Below, piece after piece: positions 42,980 to 55,551 of a DNA stretch of 64,000 bases. This DNA is from Bacteroidota bacterium. GTDB taxonomy: Bacteria > Bacteroidota > Ignavibacteria > UBA10030. Numbering within the stretch: the stretch's first letter is position 1; each line of letters starts with the position of its first letter. A model generated the notes under the pieces. The model was not told where the DNA came from, did not search any database, and was given only the letters and a program-made list of their open reading frames with translations. Where the stretch lies: contig JALONQ010000005.1 of NCBI GenBank assembly GCA_025454835.1, forward strand, positions 120,071-184,070. The letters are read 5' to 3'. Both the position numbers and the translations under genes were made by a program.

Positions 42980-44200
42980 ATGAATCGTACGATGTTACAA
43001 GCGATGTTTTCGATCTGCGCGGCGGTCGTGTTGTCTCTCGCGGCCTACGCACAGTCTCCCGATCCCGTTCTGCTGATCTCCCTCGATGGCTTCCGTAACG
43101 ACTATCCCGAGAAGACCGAGACGCCCAACTTGACGGCGCTTGCAAAGGCCGGCGTTCGAGCCGAGGCGCTGCGCCCCGTCTTTCCGAGCAAGACCTTCAC
43201 CAATCACTACACCATCGCCACAGGTCTGCTTCCCAAACACCACGGCGTGATCTCCAACACGATGTACGACGCCGAGATGAACGCGTGGTTCCGGTTGAGC
43301 GACACCGGCGCCGTTCGGAATGCCGCTTGGTGGGGAGGCGAGCCGATCTGGGTCACGGCGGTCAAGCAGCGACAGCGCTCCGCCTGCTTCTTCTGGCCCG
43401 GGACCGAAGCAGCGATCGGCGGCATCCGGCCGACCTATTGGAAGCCCTATGTGCATCAGACGCCGCACGAGGAGAGGATCGCGCAGGTCCTCGCATGGTT
43501 CGATCTGCCGTCAGAAGAACGCCCCTCGATCATTACCCTCTACTTCAGCGATACCGACGACGCCGGCCATCGGTTCGGTCCTGATGCACCCGAGCTCAAG
43601 GCAGCGATCCAGAAGGTCGATTCATCCGTCGGCCGGCTGCTCGATGGGCTGGCCGCCCGCGGGCTGCGCGATAAGGTCAACATCTTGGTGGTGTCCGATC
43701 ACGGCATGTCGGCCGTTGATACCTCGCGCATCGTCTACTGGGACGACGCGTTGGACGCAAGCACGGTCAGATCCATCGAGGAAGGACCGGTCCTCACCTT
43801 CAATGCCCCGGCCGACAGCGTGCCGGTCTATGTGCAGCGGCTCAACCGTTTGAGCCTGCACCTGAAGGCCTATGCGAACGCCGACCTGCCAGCTCGCTTC
43901 TTGTACAGCGGCCACCGCCGAATACCGTCCATCATCGGTCTGGTGGACGACGGCTGGACGGTCACGCGCCGAAACCGACGGGGCGGCTATCCGATCTCCG
44001 GGGGCGCGCACGGCTACGATCATGAGTTCCCCTCGATGCAGGCGCTCTTCATTGCTGACGGCCCCGCCTTCAAGAGCGGCGCCCGAGTTGACACCGTGAT
44101 GAACCTGGATGTCTATGAACTTCTGTGCCATCTGCTCAAGCTGAAGCCGGCACCGAACGACGGTTCGTTCGAACGGATCAGAAGCGTCCTTGAACCTTGA
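42980..44200 (+). CDS. Ectonucleotide pyrophosphatase/phosphodiesterase family (alkaline phosphatase superfamily)
   Basis: LLISLDGFRNDYPEKTETPNLTALAKAGVRAEALRPVFPSKTFTNHYTIATGLLPKHHGVISN. Confidence 0.9.
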   Translation: MNRTMLQAMFSICAAVVLSLAAYAQSPDPVLLISLDGFRNDYPEKTETPNLTALAKAGVRAEALRPVFPSKTFTNHYTIATGLLPKHHGVISNTMYDAEMNAWFRLSDTGAVRNAAWWGGEPIWVTAVKQRQRSACFFWPGTEAAIGGIRPTYWKPYVHQTPHEERIAQVLAWFDLPSEERPSIITLYFSDTDDAGHRFGPDAPELKAAIQKVDSSVGRLLDGLAARGLRDKVNILVVSDHGMSAVDTSRIVYWDDALDASTVRSIEEGPVLTFNAPADSVPVYVQRLNRLSLHLKAYANADLPARFLYSGHRRIPSIIGLVDDGWTVTRRNRRGGYPISGGAHGYDHEFPSMQALFIADGPAFKSGARVDTVMNLDVYELLCHLLKLKPAPNDGSFERIRSVLEP

Positions 44201-44288
44201 TGGCCTCAACCGTCGCTGCCTTCTCATCGCCACCTTCACATCACCTTCATCTTCACACCTGCCACCTGTCTCAGCTCTCCGCCGGCAA

Positions 44289-44711
44289 ATGCCCCGCCTT
44301 CGGCTCGACCTCCCGGCTTCGCTCCCGTTCCGCACCCAAATCCCGGTGCGGATCACCGACGTGAACTACGGTGGGCATTTGGGAAATGACGCCGTGCTTT
44401 CGCTCGTGCACGAAGCCCGTCTGCAATTCCTGGCCTCGATGGGCTACTCTGAAACGAACATCGAAGGCGCCGCCGTCATCATGGCCGATGCTCAGATCGT
44501 CTACCGGTCGGAAGGTCACTACGGCGACCTCCTCGATGTCGCGGTGGGGTTCGGTGAGATCTCCGGGGTCTCCTTCGAGATCTTCACCCTGCTCTCCCGC
44601 TCGGATTCGGGACAGGAAGTCGCTCGCGTCAAGACCACGCTTGTTTGCTACGACTACGCCCTTCGGAAACCGCTGCCGGTGCCGGCCCCCTTGAGGTCCC
44701 GCCCGACCTGA
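44289..44711 (+). CDS. Acyl-CoA thioesterase family (hotdog fold)
   Basis: PVRITDVNYGGHLGNDAVLSLVHEARLQFLASMG. Confidence 0.8.
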   Translation: MPRLRLDLPASLPFRTQIPVRITDVNYGGHLGNDAVLSLVHEARLQFLASMGYSETNIEGAAVIMADAQIVYRSEGHYGDLLDVAVGFGEISGVSFEIFTLLSRSDSGQEVARVKTTLVCYDYALRKPLPVPAPLRSRPT

Positions 44712-44765
44712 GCTTCATATTTTGGTTGCATTCGGTTCATAGATTCCTGATACTGAGAAGGAAGA

Positions 44766-44799
44766 GGGTCTGGCGCCCCTTTTGGTACTCGCCAGACCC
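44766..44799. other. Perfect 10-bp hairpin upstream of an uncharacterised gene
   Basis: GGGTCTGGCG ... CGCCAGACCC. Confidence 0.7.
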
Positions 44800-44864
44800 A
44801 TGTGCCACCAGTTCTGGGTGTCTGCGCCGTGAATGCCGCATATCATCTTTTCCACATTCCCGTG

Positions 44865-46649
44865 ATGGGGACGGGCCATTCGATCGACACACCCATCCGC
44901 GTGGCCCCGTTCGGCATTTCGTCCGTGATCTCCATCGTCGACGACCTCCTCGTCGAACGCGTCCGGAAGCATTACGCCCACCAGGAAGGTCTTCCGTACG
45001 AACAGATCCCGCGCTACGCCGAGGACGGCCGATCGCGGCGGATCACTGCCTATCTCGACCTCGTTCGCGAGATCGTCCACCGCCGTCTTGAAGCGATCAA
45101 GCAGCTCCCCTTCTTTGAGAAGAACGACAAGTCGAAGTATTTCGAGATGCTCCCCGACTCGTGTGACCTGAAACAGGACTACGAGGCAATGCTCCGCATG
45201 TCCCCGGGACCGGATCGGGAAAGGCAAGAACGGTCCTTGACTCAACGCATGCTGCCAGGCTCGATCGACGTCAACATCATGACGAAACTCGACCGGCTGA
45301 CGTTCACGCGCGAAGGGAAGCCGCTCAGCGACGAATACTCCGACGCCAAGACCGCTCTGCGCGGTTATGCCGAAAGCGCCTTGAACTCGGCCGTCATCTT
45401 CTCCGCCGGACTCAACCAGAGTCTCTTCGGCTACATGACCCGCTTCCGGGATTTCTACCGGAGTGAGATGGGCGAGATCCGCAAGAAGGTTGTCCTCAAG
45501 GTCAGCGATTTCCGATCGGCCCTGATCCAGGGCAAGCTTCTCGCGCGCAAGGGGCTCGAGGTCCACGAATTCCGGATCGAGTCCGGGCTCAATTGCGGCG
45601 GACACGCGTTCGCCTCCGATGGCGAATTGCTGCCGACGCTGCTGAGGGACTTCAAAGAGAAGCGCGATCAACTGAAGGCTGAGTTCCTTCCCATGATTCG
45701 TCGATACTATGAATCCATGGGATGGGAGTATCCGAAGCTGGCAGAATCTGAGATGCCGCTCGTAACCGTTCAGGGCGGGATTGGAACGCCTGGAGAGGCG
45801 GAGCGGATGCTCAAACAGTTCGGAATGGATCGAACAGGCTGGGGGTCCCCCTTCCTCCTCGTGCCTGAAGCAACGTGCGTGGATGAGCCAACGCGGCGTC
45901 TGCTCGCCGATGCGTCCGAGAAAGATGTCTACCTCAGCGACGTTTCACCGCTTGGCGTTCCGTTCAACAATGTCCGCCGCACCGGGTCTGAGCAATGGAC
46001 ACAGCAGCGCGCTGACGAAGGCCGACCTGGTTCACCGTGCCCAAAGGGATTCCTTGTTTCGAACACGGAGTTCACGGAGCGCCCCATCTGCACGGCATCG
46101 TCCGAGTTCCAGGACCTCAAAGTGCAACAACTCGACGCCGCTAATCCTGCGTCGGACGAACGTCGGGCAGCGTACGCCAAGATCGTCAGGAAGGTGTGCT
46201 TGTGCGATCACCTCGGCAACGGCGCCCTGATCGCCCTCGGCATTGCACCCCCGGCCAACCACCCGCAGGCCATCTGCCCGGGCCCGAACATTGCGTGGTT
46301 CAACCGGGAGTATACGTTGCGCGAAATGGTGGACCACATCTATGGACGCGGACCCTCGATCGTACCGGCTGAGCGGCCGCACATGTTCGCGAAAGAAGTG
46401 ACGATGTACGTCGATTACTTCGAGCGCCTGCTGCAACAGTCCGATCGGAGCCCAAAATCGATCGCGGCGCTCGGCGTCTTCCTGACCAACCTCCTCGCCG
46501 GCATGGACTACTGCCTCGAGCTAGCCGCGGGCGAAGCCTACGGCGACGAGAACCTGGCCTCGATCGAGCCAAGGATCCATGAGCAGCGTGAGCGGCTTGA
46601 GATGCTCGCGCTTCAACTCGAACCGGTCGAAGCCCGCGCGGCTTCCTGA
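44865..46649 (+). CDS. Uncharacterised conserved-looking ~595-aa protein
   Basis: Open frame 44802-46649; ATG 44865 preferred (MGTGHSIDTPIRVAPFGISSVISIVDD). ESGLNCGGHAFASDG, VQGGIGTPGEAERMLKQFG, KVCLCDHLGNG. Confidence 0.75.
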   Translation: MGTGHSIDTPIRVAPFGISSVISIVDDLLVERVRKHYAHQEGLPYEQIPRYAEDGRSRRITAYLDLVREIVHRRLEAIKQLPFFEKNDKSKYFEMLPDSCDLKQDYEAMLRMSPGPDRERQERSLTQRMLPGSIDVNIMTKLDRLTFTREGKPLSDEYSDAKTALRGYAESALNSAVIFSAGLNQSLFGYMTRFRDFYRSEMGEIRKKVVLKVSDFRSALIQGKLLARKGLEVHEFRIESGLNCGGHAFASDGELLPTLLRDFKEKRDQLKAEFLPMIRRYYESMGWEYPKLAESEMPLVTVQGGIGTPGEAERMLKQFGMDRTGWGSPFLLVPEATCVDEPTRRLLADASEKDVYLSDVSPLGVPFNNVRRTGSEQWTQQRADEGRPGSPCPKGFLVSNTEFTERPICTASSEFQDLKVQQLDAANPASDERRAAYAKIVRKVCLCDHLGNGALIALGIAPPANHPQAICPGPNIAWFNREYTLREMVDHIYGRGPSIVPAERPHMFAKEVTMYVDYFERLLQQSDRSPKSIAALGVFLTNLLAGMDYCLELAAGEAYGDENLASIEPRIHEQRERLEMLALQLEPVEARAAS

Positions 46650-46775
46650 CCGACGCACACGCCGTTCCCATCTCTGCGAACCGCTCCTCCGCAGGTCTGT
46701 CTGCGAACGAAATTCTCCGTACAATGAGCCAGGTAGCGATCACGGCTGCCGACCCACCGTTTTCGGAGACCTTCC

Positions 46776-47225
46776 ATGGACCTCGCCGAACTTCTTGAAC
46801 ACCGTCAGGCGGCGATCATCTTCGATGCGCACGAATCGTTGAATAAATCGCGCCTTCCCCATTATCGTCAAAGCCACGCCGTCGAGAACACGCAACGCCT
46901 GACCAATCTCTTCCGTCTCGTCCTCCAGAGCGTCAAGACGAAGAACCTCATTCCGATCATCACTTTTTCTCAGGACCTGGCCCGACAGCGATATCATCAG
47001 GGCTTCGATCTCTCCGAAGTGCAGACGGCCTACCACGTGCTGGAAGAAACCCTCTGGCGCCATCTGACGAAGCTCATCCCGCCGGAGGACTATCCCACCG
47101 CCTTCGGGATGGTCGGAACCGTCCTCGGAGCGGGCACGGATGCTCTCGCTCTTGAGTACGTCTCGCTGGCCTCCAAACGCCGCGCCCAGACGCTCGATCT
47201 GAGCGCGATGTTCACCGGCACCTGA
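46776..47225 (+). CDS. RsbRD-N-terminal-like sensor protein
   Basis: All-helical; LLEHRQAAIIFDAHESLNKSRLPHY...YHQGFDLSEVQTAYHVLEETLWRHL. Confidence 0.55.
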   Translation: MDLAELLEHRQAAIIFDAHESLNKSRLPHYRQSHAVENTQRLTNLFRLVLQSVKTKNLIPIITFSQDLARQRYHQGFDLSEVQTAYHVLEETLWRHLTKLIPPEDYPTAFGMVGTVLGAGTDALALEYVSLASKRRAQTLDLSAMFTGT

Positions 47226-47282
47226 GTCACAACTTTTTCCGGGACTCAACGTAGTCTTGGATGTCGTTCATTGGAGGCCGCT

Positions 47283-47714
47283 ATGGAGAAGCACGTCACG
47301 TTGGCAGGCATCTTCAACATCGTCTACCGGTCGCTCCTGTTGCTGATGTCATTCGTCCTGTTTGGGGTCGCGATGTTCTTCGATTGGCTCTTGGGCATCC
47401 TGCAGCGTGTGCGGGCCTTTGACTTCGAAGAAGTGCCGGTCGAGGTCTTTGACCTCGTTTGGGGCATCCTCATCATCGTGGCTGTCCTGATGGCCGTGGT
47501 TTCGATCGCCGGTATCATTGGTGGCGCTGCCGTCCTGAAACGCAAGGAGTGGGGCCGCATCCTGTTGTTGATCGTCTCCTTCCTGAACCTCTGGCGTATT
47601 CCCCTGGGCACCTTGCTCGGCGCCTACACGATCTGGGTGCTCTTCAACGACGAGGCGATCAAGCTGTTCCAGACCGCGGCCCCGACGCGGTCCGTGGGCG
47701 AAGGTGCACCTTAG
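47283..47714 (+). CDS. Hypothetical membrane protein
   Basis: Three to four hydrophobic segments; ATG 47283. Confidence 0.65.
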   Translation: MEKHVTLAGIFNIVYRSLLLLMSFVLFGVAMFFDWLLGILQRVRAFDFEEVPVEVFDLVWGILIIVAVLMAVVSIAGIIGGAAVLKRKEWGRILLLIVSFLNLWRIPLGTLLGAYTIWVLFNDEAIKLFQTAAPTRSVGEGAP

Positions 47715-47924
47715 CGGAGGATCGCTGTGACACGTTCGAAGCGGGTCGGCATCTCATGATGTCGATCCGCTTCGCTGTGTATGTCCGTTGGTCCCGAACC
47801 ACCGACTGATCCTGAAGTCCTGCGACGTTCTCCCCTGACCGCGCACTGATCGAGGCACACGTCGCACGGCATGGTCACCTCCCCTCACCCGACACCCGAA
47901 CACCGAGCCCTCGCGACCTCTCCT

Positions 47925-47953
47925 TTGACTACCCCCTCACTTTGCCTTATATT
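47925..47953 (+). promoter_or_regulatory. Sigma70-like promoter TTGACT-N17-TATATT for carA
   Basis: -10 ends 8 nt before ATG 47962. Confidence 0.7.
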
Positions 47954-47961
47954 TGATACCG

Positions 47962-49107
47962 ATGAAAGCACGACTGATCCTCGAGAACGGGACCGTTTTT
48001 CACGGCGAAGCTTTCGGTGCCGCGGATAGTGAGACCACCGGCGAAGTGGTCTTCAACACGAGCATGACCGGATACCAGGAGATCCTCACCGATCCCTCCT
48101 ACGCCGGACAGATCGTGACCATGACCTATCCGCAGATCGGCAACTACGGCGTCAACGTCGACGATATGGAATCGGCGAAGCCGCAGGTCGCAGGGTTTGT
48201 CGTGCGAGAGTATTTCGAAGCCTACAGCAATTTTCGGGCGAGCCAGAGCCTCGGACAATGGCTAACCCAGCACGGGATCATAGGCATTCAAGGGGTCGAT
48301 ACCCGGAAACTGACGAAGATCATCAGGACCACCGGAGCGTTGCGCGGCATCATCACCACGTCGGACCGTGCGGCGAACTCCGTGCTCGACGCTGTCTGCG
48401 CCAGCCCGCAGATGACCGGCCTCGACTTGGCCAAGGTCGTGACGACATCCGCCCCGTATGCCTGGTCCGAGGTCGACCGGACGCCTTTCGCCCTCCCTCC
48501 GAACGCTCGCGCGCACCTCAACAGCAGGAAGTGGAAGGTCGTCGTCTATGACTATGGCGTGAAGCACAACATCCTGCGGAGGCTCGCCTCGTACGGCTGC
48601 GACCTGACGGTCGTTCCGGCGGCGTTCCCCGCCGAGGATGTGCTGGCGATGAACCCCGACGGCGTCTTCCTATCGAACGGACCGGGCGATCCAGCCGCCG
48701 TGCGCTACGGCATCGCCAACATCAAGAAGCTCATCGGCAAGAAGCCGGTCTTTGGGATCTGCCTCGGCCACCAGCTTCTCGGCCTGGCCCTCGGAGGCAC
48801 GACCTTCAAGCTCAAGTTCGGCCACCGCGGCGCCAACCACCCCGTCAAGAACCTGCTGACGAACGCGATCGAGATCACGTCGCAGAACCATGGCTTCGCC
48901 GTCGACCCGGACACGCTCGACCCGGCGACGACCGAGATCACGCACGTGAACCTGAACGACGGCACCAACGAGGGCTTCCGTCACCGGACCCTGCCGCTCT
49001 TCTCCGTTCAGTACCACCCCGAAGCGTCACCGGGTCCGCACGACAGCGACTACCTGTTCGCGCACTTCGTCCAGTTGATGGAGCGCGCGGAGAAGGCCCC
49101 GGCCTGA
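47962..49107 (+). CDS. carA: Carbamoyl-phosphate synthase small subunit
   Basis: [66 protein letters not shown]. Confidence 0.96.
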   Translation: MKARLILENGTVFHGEAFGAADSETTGEVVFNTSMTGYQEILTDPSYAGQIVTMTYPQIGNYGVNVDDMESAKPQVAGFVVREYFEAYSNFRASQSLGQWLTQHGIIGIQGVDTRKLTKIIRTTGALRGIITTSDRAANSVLDAVCASPQMTGLDLAKVVTTSAPYAWSEVDRTPFALPPNARAHLNSRKWKVVVYDYGVKHNILRRLASYGCDLTVVPAAFPAEDVLAMNPDGVFLSNGPGDPAAVRYGIANIKKLIGKKPVFGICLGHQLLGLALGGTTFKLKFGHRGANHPVKNLLTNAIEITSQNHGFAVDPDTLDPATTEITHVNLNDGTNEGFRHRTLPLFSVQYHPEASPGPHDSDYLFAHFVQLMERAEKAPA

Positions 49108-49126
49108 CCATCCCCACGGAGGCCGC

Positions 49127-49993
49127 ATGCAATGCGCTCCGATCATTCCGGCGATCCTGCTCGCAGCCCTTGCATGCATAGGCTGTGAGAACTCGTCCAG
49201 TTTGGATGAGGCCGGACTCTCCGCGTACCGTCACCTTCGACCCTTCTGGTCGCCGGCTGGCGACCGTATCGGCTTCACAGACACGAACGTCGATCACCTG
49301 GGGATCTGGTCGGTGGACTCTACCGGCCGTTCCTCGACGTTGATCCATGCCGGCGACGTCAGCGGCGGGTCGTGGTCGGCCGACGGTCAATGGGTGGCAT
49401 TCGCTCGGTCCGGCCAGATCGTGGCACGGAAGGTCGGCGGCGACAGCCTGCGCGTTCTTGTCACAACCCCGGGAAGCCTGCGTCCCAGCTGGTCGACGGA
49501 CGGACGCACCATCGCTTTCATCCGGGGCGGCGTACGGGCCTACGATGTCGGTTCGGGGATCGAATCATGGGTGAGCTCAACCGGATCGTATGCCCATTGG
49601 ATCCGGAACACACGCAGCGTCCTCGTGACCATCGTCAACGTCCAATCGGGTCACTACGCGTACGAACTGCAACGCGTGCACGTCGACTCAGCCTACGCTC
49701 AGGACCTGGCCACCTTCCGGACGAGCGACGACTGCGCCTTCTTCGTCCCCTCGCAGGACGGTCAAACCGTCTACTTCGGCCGCAAGCCTTCCGACGGGCG
49801 GTCGGAGGTCTGGTCGCTCTCGCTCACGACGTTCCAATCCCGACGGCTGACGACGGACGGCGGCGACTATCCGGCCGTCAGCCCGGACGGAGAGTGGATC
49901 GTGTACACGAGAACGGCTTCGGACGACGGGGGGTTGTGGCTGATGAGGAAGGATGGAAGCGAGAAGCGGAGGTTGACAGACCCGGTTCGTTGA
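49127..49993 (+). CDS. TolB-like beta-propeller lipoprotein
   Basis: Lipobox LACIGC; repeated FWSPAGDRIGF, SWSADGQWVAF, AVSPDGEWIVY blades. Confidence 0.82.
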   Translation: MQCAPIIPAILLAALACIGCENSSSLDEAGLSAYRHLRPFWSPAGDRIGFTDTNVDHLGIWSVDSTGRSSTLIHAGDVSGGSWSADGQWVAFARSGQIVARKVGGDSLRVLVTTPGSLRPSWSTDGRTIAFIRGGVRAYDVGSGIESWVSSTGSYAHWIRNTRSVLVTIVNVQSGHYAYELQRVHVDSAYAQDLATFRTSDDCAFFVPSQDGQTVYFGRKPSDGRSEVWSLSLTTFQSRRLTTDGGDYPAVSPDGEWIVYTRTASDDGGLWLMRKDGSEKRRLTDPVR

Positions 49994-50006
49994 AGATCGT
50001 TAGAAG

Positions 50007-50132
50007 GCATGCAGTAAGCAGGTACAATCGGGTCGTAGCAGGAGGAAGTCCGAGGGACAGAACGAGGATATGGACACTTCCTCCACGATCTCAGCCTGCC
50101 ACAGCCTGCGGGCACCTGCACACTGCTTACTC
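50007..50132. repeat. Long-armed palindromic element, copy D
   Basis: GCATGCAGTAAGCAGGTACAATCGGGTCGTAGCAGG ... CCTGCCACAGCCTGCGGGCACCTGCACACTGCTTACT. Confidence 0.75.
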
Positions 50133-51335
50133 CCCCTCTCCCTGCATTCTCTTCGCCACCGTTTCATTCTGCTCCCACACCCGCAACAGATTCTCTCCGC
50201 AGATCTTCTTGATATCTTCTTCCGAGTACTGGCGACGCAGCAACTCGGCGATGAGGTTCGGATAGTCCGCCACCGATTTCAACCCGATGGGGAGCGAATC
50301 GCCAACCCCGTCGAAATCGGACCCGATCCCGACGTGGTCGATACTCGTCATTCGCACGATGTGGTCGATGTGGTCGGCCACGTCGCTGACCATTGCGTAA
50401 GGGGTCGGATGCTGGCGTTGATACTCTTTGATGATCTCCTGGGCGCGGGGATCCGTGAACCGTAGACCTTTTGATCGCAGGAGTCGCATGACCTCCCGAC
50501 GGGCTGATTCCTCATACTCTTGAAATGTCGCGGTCAAGAAGGACGAGCCGAAATTCACCATGACGACGCCCCCGTTGGCCGCAATGGCCTTGATGAGCTC
50601 GTCGGAGAGATTTCGCTCGAACCCGGGAGTGAAGGCCCGGCAGGACGAGTGCGAGGCGATCACGGGCGAACGAGAGACCCGCAGGCAATCGTCGACGGCC
50701 GCGTCGGTCAGATGCGAGACGTCGACCATGATGCTCCATCGATTCATCTCCCTCACCACCTCCTCGCCGAACGGACTCAGCCCGCCCCAAGGACGAGTCG
50801 TGTCGTAGGCGGCGTCGCTGATGTGGTTCGCCTTCGCGTGCGCCAGCGTGATGTAGCGCACGCCGCGGTCGGCAAAATACCTCACGTTCTCGAGTTTCCG
50901 TTCGATCGGTGAGCCATTCTCCATCCCCATCGGAAGGGAGATGAGCCCTTTGGCCGCGTTAGCCCGGATGTGGGCCGGCGTGGTCGCAAGGGCGAACTTG
51001 TCAGGGTGCCACTTGGCCATGTTCTCAACGCCCATGATGAGCGTGTCGGCCAGTGCCTTGGCCCCACGGTCCTCTTTTTCGGACGGCACGTAGATGGCCA
51101 TGAAAGGCGCGTCAAGCCCCCCCACCCGGGCGCGAGGATAGTCGAATTCGCCTCCCGGCGCCGACTTGGAGAGGTCTTCCCATTTCTCGCGAATGCGGTA
51201 GGGAGCATCCACATGACCGTCGATGATGATGTATTGCTGGGCCAGCTGGCGGGCCCGCGTGAGCACGGGGTCTGCTGGTTGAGCGTCGACGACCGCAACC
51301 GCGAGCAGAAGAAGGAGACCCAAGAAGCGTTTCAT
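50127..51335 (-). CDS. Membrane dipeptidase-like protein (M19 family)
   Basis: Signal peptide; IIDGHVDAPYRI, LAHAKANHISDAA, VDVSHLTDAAVDDCLRVSRSPVIASHSSCRAF, IGSDFDGVGD. Confidence 0.92.
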   Translation of the reverse strand: MKRFLGLLLLLAVAVVDAQPADPVLTRARQLAQQYIIIDGHVDAPYRIREKWEDLSKSAPGGEFDYPRARVGGLDAPFMAIYVPSEKEDRGAKALADTLIMGVENMAKWHPDKFALATTPAHIRANAAKGLISLPMGMENGSPIERKLENVRYFADRGVRYITLAHAKANHISDAAYDTTRPWGGLSPFGEEVVREMNRWSIMVDVSHLTDAAVDDCLRVSRSPVIASHSSCRAFTPGFERNLSDELIKAIAANGGVVMVNFGSSFLTATFQEYEESARREVMRLLRSKGLRFTDPRAQEIIKEYQRQHPTPYAMVSDVADHIDHIVRMTSIDHVGIGSDFDGVGDSLPIGLKSVADYPNLIAELLRRQYSEEDIKKICGENLLRVWEQNETVAKRMQGEGE

Positions 51336-51553
51336 GATGATTGACGTGGTGATGGACGCGCTTAGAGTAGCGCGATTCGAGGTGAAATGCAATGTCCAGC
51401 CGCGTTCAGCCGTCTTGATTCTGGCCGCATTTCTCGCCAAGTTCGGTCACGCGAAACATCAACTGAAACGGACCGCCGCGGAGACGCGAAGACGCCAGTG
51501 GCCCATCTTGGCGTCCGTTCGAGCGCACTGGTCACACTTGTGGACTGAGCCCT

Positions 51554-52054
51554 ATGCAACGAATGACCCTCGACGAAGCCTTGGCGACCCTTCGCCGGAT
51601 GCTCAAGGAATCGGAGTACTGTTTCTTCCTCACCCACGGAGAAGGCGGCGAGATCCAGGCCCGCCTGATGCAGCCGTTCTCTCCGGAGCCCGATTTCACG
51701 CTCTGGTTCGGTGCCGCTCCGAATTCACGCAAGGTGCAGGAGGTCAAGAAGAACGCCAACGGCACGATCTCCATCATGAACCCGAAGAACGCCGGCTACG
51801 CGTCCTTCGTGGGGGCTCTGACGATCGTGAACGACCCTGACAAGAAGGCCCACTATTGGAGGGCCGACTGGACCGACCTGTATCCCGGCGGACCAGACGC
51901 CGATGACTACGTGCTGATCAAGTTCACGCCGTCGCGGATCGAGATGATGGACTTCTTCAATGAGACACAAGGCCGTCCGTATGCGCTGAAGCCTGTCGGC
52001 CTGGAGAAGAGCGGGAGCGGATGGAGACTGATCGAGGACGTCAGCAAGCTGTAG
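51554..52054 (+). CDS. Pyridoxamine 5'-phosphate oxidase family protein
   Basis: Split-barrel pattern: CFFLTHGEGGEIQARLMQPF..., LWFGAAPNSRKVQEVKKNANGTISIMN. Confidence 0.75.
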   Translation: MQRMTLDEALATLRRMLKESEYCFFLTHGEGGEIQARLMQPFSPEPDFTLWFGAAPNSRKVQEVKKNANGTISIMNPKNAGYASFVGALTIVNDPDKKAHYWRADWTDLYPGGPDADDYVLIKFTPSRIEMMDFFNETQGRPYALKPVGLEKSGSGWRLIEDVSKL

Positions 52055-52142
52055 AGAGCGCTCCGGAGGCCACACAGACGTCGAAAGGCCCGGAACTCGG
52101 TTTCGAACATCCGATCTGCATCGATCGGCAATCAGAAAAACA

Positions 52143-52178
52143 GAACGGGTGGTTCTCCATGTGGAGGACCACCCGTTC
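52143..52178 (-). terminator. Rho-independent terminator of the RNR gene
   Basis: 16-bp stem GAACGGGTGGTTCTCC atgt GGAGGACCACCCGTTC; minus-strand read continues TGTTTTTCTG. Confidence 0.85.
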
Positions 52179-52259
52179 GTCATTCTGGCGACTTCGAGGG
52201 TAGAGGTCCGTCAGAGGATCACCAAATGAACCTCTCTCCAGACTCCTTCACCCTTCTCC

Positions 52260-55019
<2,760 letters not shown>

Positions 55020-55099
55020 GTATCCTCCCCTGATGCTGATCTCGTGAAAAGATGGACGAATGTCGAATGGATCCGGCGCAACGCTGGCCCTCCGGGCGG

Positions 55100-55296
55100 G
55101 CTCCGAAAAAGAGCGAAAAGCCCTCCCCGCCGCAGCCGTCGTGGAGCGGCCCTGCAGTAACGCCTTACGATCGACTCTCTATTAGATAGGGAACAGGTGG
55201 TGACGACGCTTGCTTCAGGAGAACGACCGGTCGCACTTCCTCAGAAACTGAGCTAGGTGGGACTCCCGCACCCGGTCGTTTGAACCTCTGTAAGTG
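55100..55296 (-). ncRNA. Candidate structured 5' leader of the class II RNR gene
   Basis: AACGACCGG/CCGGTCGTT stem enclosing two hairpins, downstream of a near-consensus promoter. Confidence 0.45.
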
Positions 55297-55302
55297 GTGT
55301 TG

Positions 55303-55331
55303 AATATATACGGTTGCCGTCTGCTTGTCAA
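55303..55331 (-). promoter_or_regulatory. Sigma70-like promoter TTGACA-N17-TATATT
   Basis: Minus strand CTTGACAAGCAGACGGCAACCGTATATATTCAAC. Confidence 0.8.
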
Positions 55332-55551
55332 GTTAATTCTCAAGAAGTGGGCGCTTCAAGTTGTACTTCAAATATGTTGCCGCACGCGAAATTCACTTGA
55401 CACAACCTTAACACAATGTTGACCGCTGGCAATTATTCAACGTTGAACCATCTGTCGCAGGGGCGAACAGCCATGGCTTCGCTTCGAATTGCACCTTCCG
55501 TTCTCCCCCCGTACTTTGGAGCGCGCTTCTCACGAACCCGCCGCCGGCTCC

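Noticed and set aside
55020-55331. Cobalamin riboswitch upstream of the B12-dependent RNR
   Set aside because: Expected on functional grounds, but the B12-box pattern (GCCACTG and associated core) was not found by eye; kept only as an unassigned structured leader.
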